The notes under the pieces are model-generated. The model searched no databases. It worked only from the letters and a program-made list of their open reading frames with translations, and was not told the DNA's origin. Both the position numbers and the translations under genes were made by a program. This document shows positions 28,065-31,002 of a DNA stretch of 31,002 nucleotides, one piece after another. Every line of letters begins with the position of its first letter. Positions within the stretch are counted from its first letter, which is position 1. The stretch is from UBA7803 sp036381275. Lineage in GTDB: Bacteria; Pseudomonadota; Gammaproteobacteria; Pseudomonadales; Azotimanducaceae. The stretch spans positions 1-31,002 of the forward strand of contig DASVDC010000026.1 in NCBI GenBank assembly GCA_036381275.1, written 5' to 3'.

Positions 28065-28698
28065 CGGCGGACGGCTCCGTCTCGTTGGTTCCCTGCTGGT
28101 CCGGTGCGCCCGCCCCGTCCTCGTCGACGCCGTCCAGCGCCAGCGGCTCGATCAGCGAACGGATCTCGGCGAGCGGCGGAAGCTGGTCCAGGCTCTTCAA
28201 TCCGAAGTAGTCGAGGAACTCCCTGGTGGTGCCGTACAGGCTGGGCCGGCCGGGCACCTCGCGCTGACCGACCACGCGGATCCAGTTGCGTTCCATCAGC
28301 GTGCGCATGATGTTCTGGCTGACCGCGACGCCGCGCACCTGCTCGATGTCGCCGCGGGTGACCGGCTGCTTGTACGCGATCAGCGCCAGCGTCTCGAGCA
28401 GCGCCCGCGAGTAACGCGGCGGCTTCTCCTCCCAGAGCCGGCTGACCCACGGCGAGAGCTCCTGGCGCACCTGATAGCGGTAGCCCGAGGCCACCCGCAC
28501 GAGCTCGTAGCCGCGGCCGGCGGCTTCTTCCTCCAGCGTCTTCAGCGTGTCGCGGATCTGCGCGCGTCCCTCCTCCGAGTCGAGCTCGCCGTGCGCGAAC
28601 AGCTTCTGGAGCTGATCCACGGACAGCGGGGCGTCCGCGGCCATCAGCGCGGCCTCGACGATCTGCTTCAGCTTGATCGGGTCGATCAGATCGGCCAT
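27835..28698 (-). CDS. scpB: Chromosome segregation protein ScpB with acidic tail
   Basis: A 287-residue ScpB. The paired winged-helix domains cover about residues 5-180 (IVEAALMAADAPLSVDQLQ, YSRALLETLALIAYKQPVTR, GDIEQVRGVAVSQNIMRTLM, GRPSLYGTTREFLDYFGLKSL). With ScpA it joins SMC into the condensin ring. The remaining 100 residues are a Glu-rich, disordered tail; its last 76 or so residues (about 21 acidic) overlap the start of rluB by 230 nt in another frame. The ATG at 28698 lies 3 nt after the scpA stop. Confidence 0.94.
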   Translation of the reverse strand: MADLIDPIKLKQIVEAALMAADAPLSVDQLQKLFAHGELDSEEGRAQIRDTLKTLEEEAAGRGYELVRVASGYRYQVRQELSPWVSRLWEEKPPRYSRALLETLALIAYKQPVTRGDIEQVRGVAVSQNIMRTLMERNWIRVVGQREVPGRPSLYGTTREFLDYFGLKSLDQLPPLAEIRSLIEPLALDGVDEDGAGAPDQQGTNETEPSADARSEEVESREGEEAVESAGEGAGALGEGSEAEAAGPDDRTRERQEHEASGEGPGERPAERPHSAEVVRLPTSPRR

Positions 28699-28701
28699 CG
28701 G

Positions 28702-29592
28702 CTATTCCTCGGCGTCGCGATCCGGCTCGGCGTCCGGCTCCGGGGCCGCTTCCCAGCCGGAATCGGCATCGCCCGTGCGGGCACGCACGTAGATCGGCGC
28801 GAACGGCGCGTTCTGCACCAGCTCGAGCAGCGACTCGCGGATCAGCTCGAGCAGCGCGAGGAACGTCACCACCACGCCCATGCGGCCTTCTTCCACCGTG
28901 AACAGCGACGTGAACGGGATGAAATCCTTCGCGGTGTTGACCCGCTGCAGCACGTCGCTCATCCGCTCGCGCACCGACAGCGGCTCGAGCGTGACCGAGT
29001 GGTGCTGGAACATTTCGGCGCGCTTCAGCACCTGAGCGAGCGCCACCAGCAGCTCCTTCAGGTCCACCTCGGGATCGGCGTGGTGGCGCACCGGCTCCGG
29101 GCGCTCGGGCCGCACCAGGTGGACGTCGCGCTCGAGCCGCGGCAGCTCGTCGAGGCTCTCCGCCGCGCTCTTGATCTGCTCGTACTCCTGCAGACGGCGG
29201 ATCAGCTCGGCGCGCGGATCGTCTTCGTCCTCGTCGTCCGAGACCGGCCGCGGCAGCAGCATGCGCGACTTGATCTCCGCGAGCATCGCCGCCATCACCA
29301 GGTACTCCGCGGCGAGCTCGAGCTGCATGGCCTTCATCAGCTCGACGTAGGCCATGTACTGCTCGGTGATCTCGGCGACCTTGATGTCGAGGATGTCGAG
29401 GTTCTCGCGCCGGATCAGATACAGCAGCAGGTCGAGCGGCCCCTCGAACGCCTCGAGGAACACCTCGAGCGCCTCCGGCGGGATGTACAGGTCGGTCGGC
29501 AGCTCGCGGATCACCTCGCCCTGCACGAGCGCGATGGTTTCCCGCTCGGTCTCCCGGATCTCGTACAGCCGCGGCCGCTGCGTCTGCGTCAT
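28702..29592 (-). CDS. scpA: Segregation and condensation protein ScpA (kleisin)
   Basis: A 296-residue kleisin. The N-terminal part (FLEAFEGPLDLLLYLIRRENLDILDIKVAEITEQY, then LAAEYLVMAAMLAEIKSRMLLP) binds the SMC neck, an acidic linker (DDEDEDD) follows, and the C-terminal winged helix (FTSLFTVEEGRMGVVVTFLALLELI) binds the SMC head. It bridges SMC and ScpB. The ATG at 29592 overlaps the trpS stop in ATGA, so the two are coupled. The frame extends into trpS upstream, but that is out-of-frame read of trpS. Confidence 0.95.
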   Translation of the reverse strand: MTQTQRPRLYEIRETERETIALVQGEVIRELPTDLYIPPEALEVFLEAFEGPLDLLLYLIRRENLDILDIKVAEITEQYMAYVELMKAMQLELAAEYLVMAAMLAEIKSRMLLPRPVSDDEDEDDPRAELIRRLQEYEQIKSAAESLDELPRLERDVHLVRPERPEPVRHHADPEVDLKELLVALAQVLKRAEMFQHHSVTLEPLSVRERMSDVLQRVNTAKDFIPFTSLFTVEEGRMGVVVTFLALLELIRESLLELVQNAPFAPIYVRARTGDADSGWEAAPEPDAEPDRDAEE

Positions 29593-30851
29593 ACGCGCTG
29601 TTCTCCGCTCCGTTCGCCGGTCATCGGCAGGAGGGTCCGATGGTAGGAGATACCGATCGCCGCGCGGACCTCCTCGAGGGTCTCGCGCGCCGCGTCCCGC
29701 GCCTTCTCGGTCCCTTCCAGCAGGATCGACTGTACCAGATCGGGGTCGCTCTCGAACTGCCGCGCGCGCTCGCGCATCTGCCCCTGTTCGGCGTTGATCG
29801 CGTCGATCACTGGCTGCTTGCAGTCGAGACAGCCGATGCCGGCGCTGCGGCAGCCCTCGGCCGCCCACTTCCGGGTCGGCTCGTCCGAGTAGATCTTGTG
29901 CAGGTCGAACACCGGGCAGACGTCGGGGTTGCCCGGGTCGGTGCGCCGCACCCGCGCCGGATCCGTCTTCATCGTACGGATCTTCTCGGTCACCACCTCC
30001 GGCTCTTCGCGCAGATTGATGGTGTTGTTGTACGACTTCGACATCTTCTCGCCGTCGAGGCCGGGCACCTTTGCCTCCTGGGTGAGCAGCACCTGCGGCT
30101 CCGGCAGGATGATGCGGCCGCCGCCTTCGAGATAGCCGAACAGCCGCTCGCGGTCGCCGATCGACAGATTCTGCTGCTCCGACAGCAGCGCGCGCGCCCG
30201 CTCGAGCGCTTCGGCGTCGCCCTGCTCCTGATAGCGGCGGCGCAGATCCCGGTAGAGGCGAGCCGCTTTCTTGCCCATCTTCGTGACCGCGGCTTCCGCC
30301 TGCTCCTCGAAGCCGGGCTCGCGGCCGTAGATGTGGTTGAAGCGCCGCGCCACTTCCCGGGTCAGCTCCACGTGCGCCACCTGATCCGCGCCCACCGGTA
30401 CGTTGCCGGCCCGGTAGATCAGGATGTCGGCCGCCTGCAGCAGCGGGTAGCCGAGAAAGCCGTAGGTCGCGAGATCGCGGTCGTTCAGCTTGGCCTGCTG
30501 GTCCTTGTAGGTCGGCACCCGCTCGAGCCAGCTCACCGGCGTGATCATCGACAGCAGCAGGTGCAGCTCCGCGTGCTCCGGCACCTTCGACTGCACGAAC
30601 AGCGTCGCGGCGCCGGGATTCACGCCCGCCGCCAGCCAGTCCACGACCGTCTGGAACGTATGCTGCTCGATGCCGTGGGCGTGCTCGTAGTCCGTGGTGA
30701 GCGCGTGCCAGTCGGCGACGAAGAAGAAGCACTCGTACTCGTGCTGCAACTGGACCCAGTTCTTCAGCACACCGTGGTAATGACCGAGATGCAGCCGCCC
30801 CGTCGGACGCATGCCCGACAGCACACGGTGGCTGGGATCGCTACTGCTCAA
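29589..30851 (-). CDS. trpS: Tryptophanyl-tRNA synthetase with iron-sulfur-type cysteines
   Basis: A 420-residue class I synthetase charging tRNA-Trp. It has the HIGH-type motif HLGHYHG (21-27), FFVADWHALTT, and KMSKS at 269-273. It is longer than the 334-residue E. coli enzyme because of an insert at about 180-245 and a Cys-bearing section after KMSKS. Cys312, Cys334, Cys341 and Cys344 are spaced C-x21-C-x6-C-x2-C, almost the same as the [4Fe-4S] motif of Thermotoga TrpRS. The start is TTG 30851; no ATG is available upstream of the SGMRPTG motif, and ATGAGG lies about 10 nt upstream as a weak binding site. It heads the trpS-scpA-scpB-rluB operon. Confidence 0.94.
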   Translation of the reverse strand: MSSSDPSHRVLSGMRPTGRLHLGHYHGVLKNWVQLQHEYECFFFVADWHALTTDYEHAHGIEQHTFQTVVDWLAAGVNPGAATLFVQSKVPEHAELHLLLSMITPVSWLERVPTYKDQQAKLNDRDLATYGFLGYPLLQAADILIYRAGNVPVGADQVAHVELTREVARRFNHIYGREPGFEEQAEAAVTKMGKKAARLYRDLRRRYQEQGDAEALERARALLSEQQNLSIGDRERLFGYLEGGGRIILPEPQVLLTQEAKVPGLDGEKMSKSYNNTINLREEPEVVTEKIRTMKTDPARVRRTDPGNPDVCPVFDLHKIYSDEPTRKWAAEGCRSAGIGCLDCKQPVIDAINAEQGQMRERARQFESDPDLVQSILLEGTEKARDAARETLEEVRAAIGISYHRTLLPMTGERSGEQRV

Positions 30852-30881
30852 CGCAGGGCCTCATGCGACGAAAGACGCGCC

Positions 30882-30887
30882 ATTATA
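30882..30887 (-). promoter_or_regulatory. Candidate -10 box of the trpS operon
   Basis: The minus strand has a perfect TATAAT, 30 nt before the TTG start, giving a leader of about 24 nt. No good -35 is visible at 16-18 nt spacing; that place is occupied by the first of two tandem REP-like repeats. Confidence 0.5.
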
Positions 30888-30904
30888 GGGGCGCGGCCCA
30901 CCTC

Positions 30905-30946
30905 TGTGGGAACCGGCCCGTCCTGTGTGGGAACCGGCCCGTCCTG
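30905..30946 (+). repeat. Tandem 21-nt direct repeat, REP-derived
   Basis: Two identical 21-nt copies (30905-30925 and 30926-30946), each with the core TGTGGGAACCGGCCCG. They resemble the outer half of a REP with AACCGG in place of AGCGG. They lie in the trpS promoter region, directly next to a full REPIN. Confidence 0.85.
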
Positions 30947-30949
30947 TGC

Positions 30950-31002
30950 TGTGGGAGCGGCCTCCGGCCGCGAATGCTCCGGAAGATTCGCGGCCGGAGG
31001 CC
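30950..31002. repeat. REPIN, type A, cut by the window edge
   Basis: The left arm (TGTGGGAGCGG...CGAAT) is complete, the spacer is about 8 nt, and the right arm runs to the last base (CGCGGCCGGAGGCC). The outer CGCTCCCACA should follow outside the window. Confidence 0.9.

Noticed and set aside
28702..30732. 676-residue frame across trpS and scpA
   Set aside because: The upstream part is trpS out of frame; ScpA begins at ATG 29592 with an ATGA overlap.
999..31002. CRISPR array
   Set aside because: The repeats are scattered palindromes near and in genes, not regularly spaced direct repeats with unique spacers; no cas genes.

Overview
The window is a GC-rich (about 70% where counted) gammaproteobacterial chromosome segment. 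Its core gene order is close to that of pseudomonads and related lineages: gyrA-serC-pheA-hisC-tyrA-cmk-rpsA-ihfB-lapA-lapB on the minus strand, a divergent MTA/SAH deaminase-ubiG-yciK operon, and a trpS-scpA-scpB-rluB operon. I do not assign a genus.

Layout. (1) Positions 1-847: lower-GC DNA with the 3' part of a beta-helix-like repeat protein, abutting the 3' end of tRNA-Asn (848-923, minus). It looks like the edge of an integrated island. (2) 1040-5491: five exported proteins: a TPR lipoprotein with a transglutaminase-like triad, a LapG-like cysteine peptidase coupled to a 77-residue secreted protein, a four-cysteine secreted protein, and a zinc metallopeptidase with TPR-like repeats. (3) 5574-10459: a lipoprotein, then wbpM-, wbpL- and wbpV/K-like genes that would start O-antigen synthesis, then a small ComEA-like protein. 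(4) 10575-22589: lapB, lapA, ihfB, rpsA, cmk, tyrA, hisC, pheA, a hotdog thioesterase, serC and gyrA, mostly with 1-20 nt gaps or overlaps. aroA is not in its usual place. (5) 22974-25807: MTA/SAH deaminase, ubiG and yciK; mupP is not in its usual place. (6) 26076-26990: a protein with a degenerate GGDEF domain behind a good sigma-54 promoter match. (7) 26994-30851: rluB, scpB, scpA and trpS.

A family of REP elements is scattered through the window. The unit is GTGG/GTAG-GA followed by a short GC hairpin, and it often occurs as inverted pairs (REPINs). Stem variants keep base pairing (GGCC..GGCC, GGTC..GACC, GATC..GATC). Three copies lie inside real reading frames: the serC 5' end, the tyrA 3' end and the signal peptide of a lipoprotein. 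No REP-associated transposase (RAYT) is in the window.

The other observations most worth checking are a 230-nt same-strand overlap that encodes the acidic tail of ScpB and the basic head of RluB, an iron-sulfur-type cysteine motif in TrpS, valine at the quinolone-determining position of GyrA, and a low-GC patch confined to the 3' third of the wbpL-like gene.
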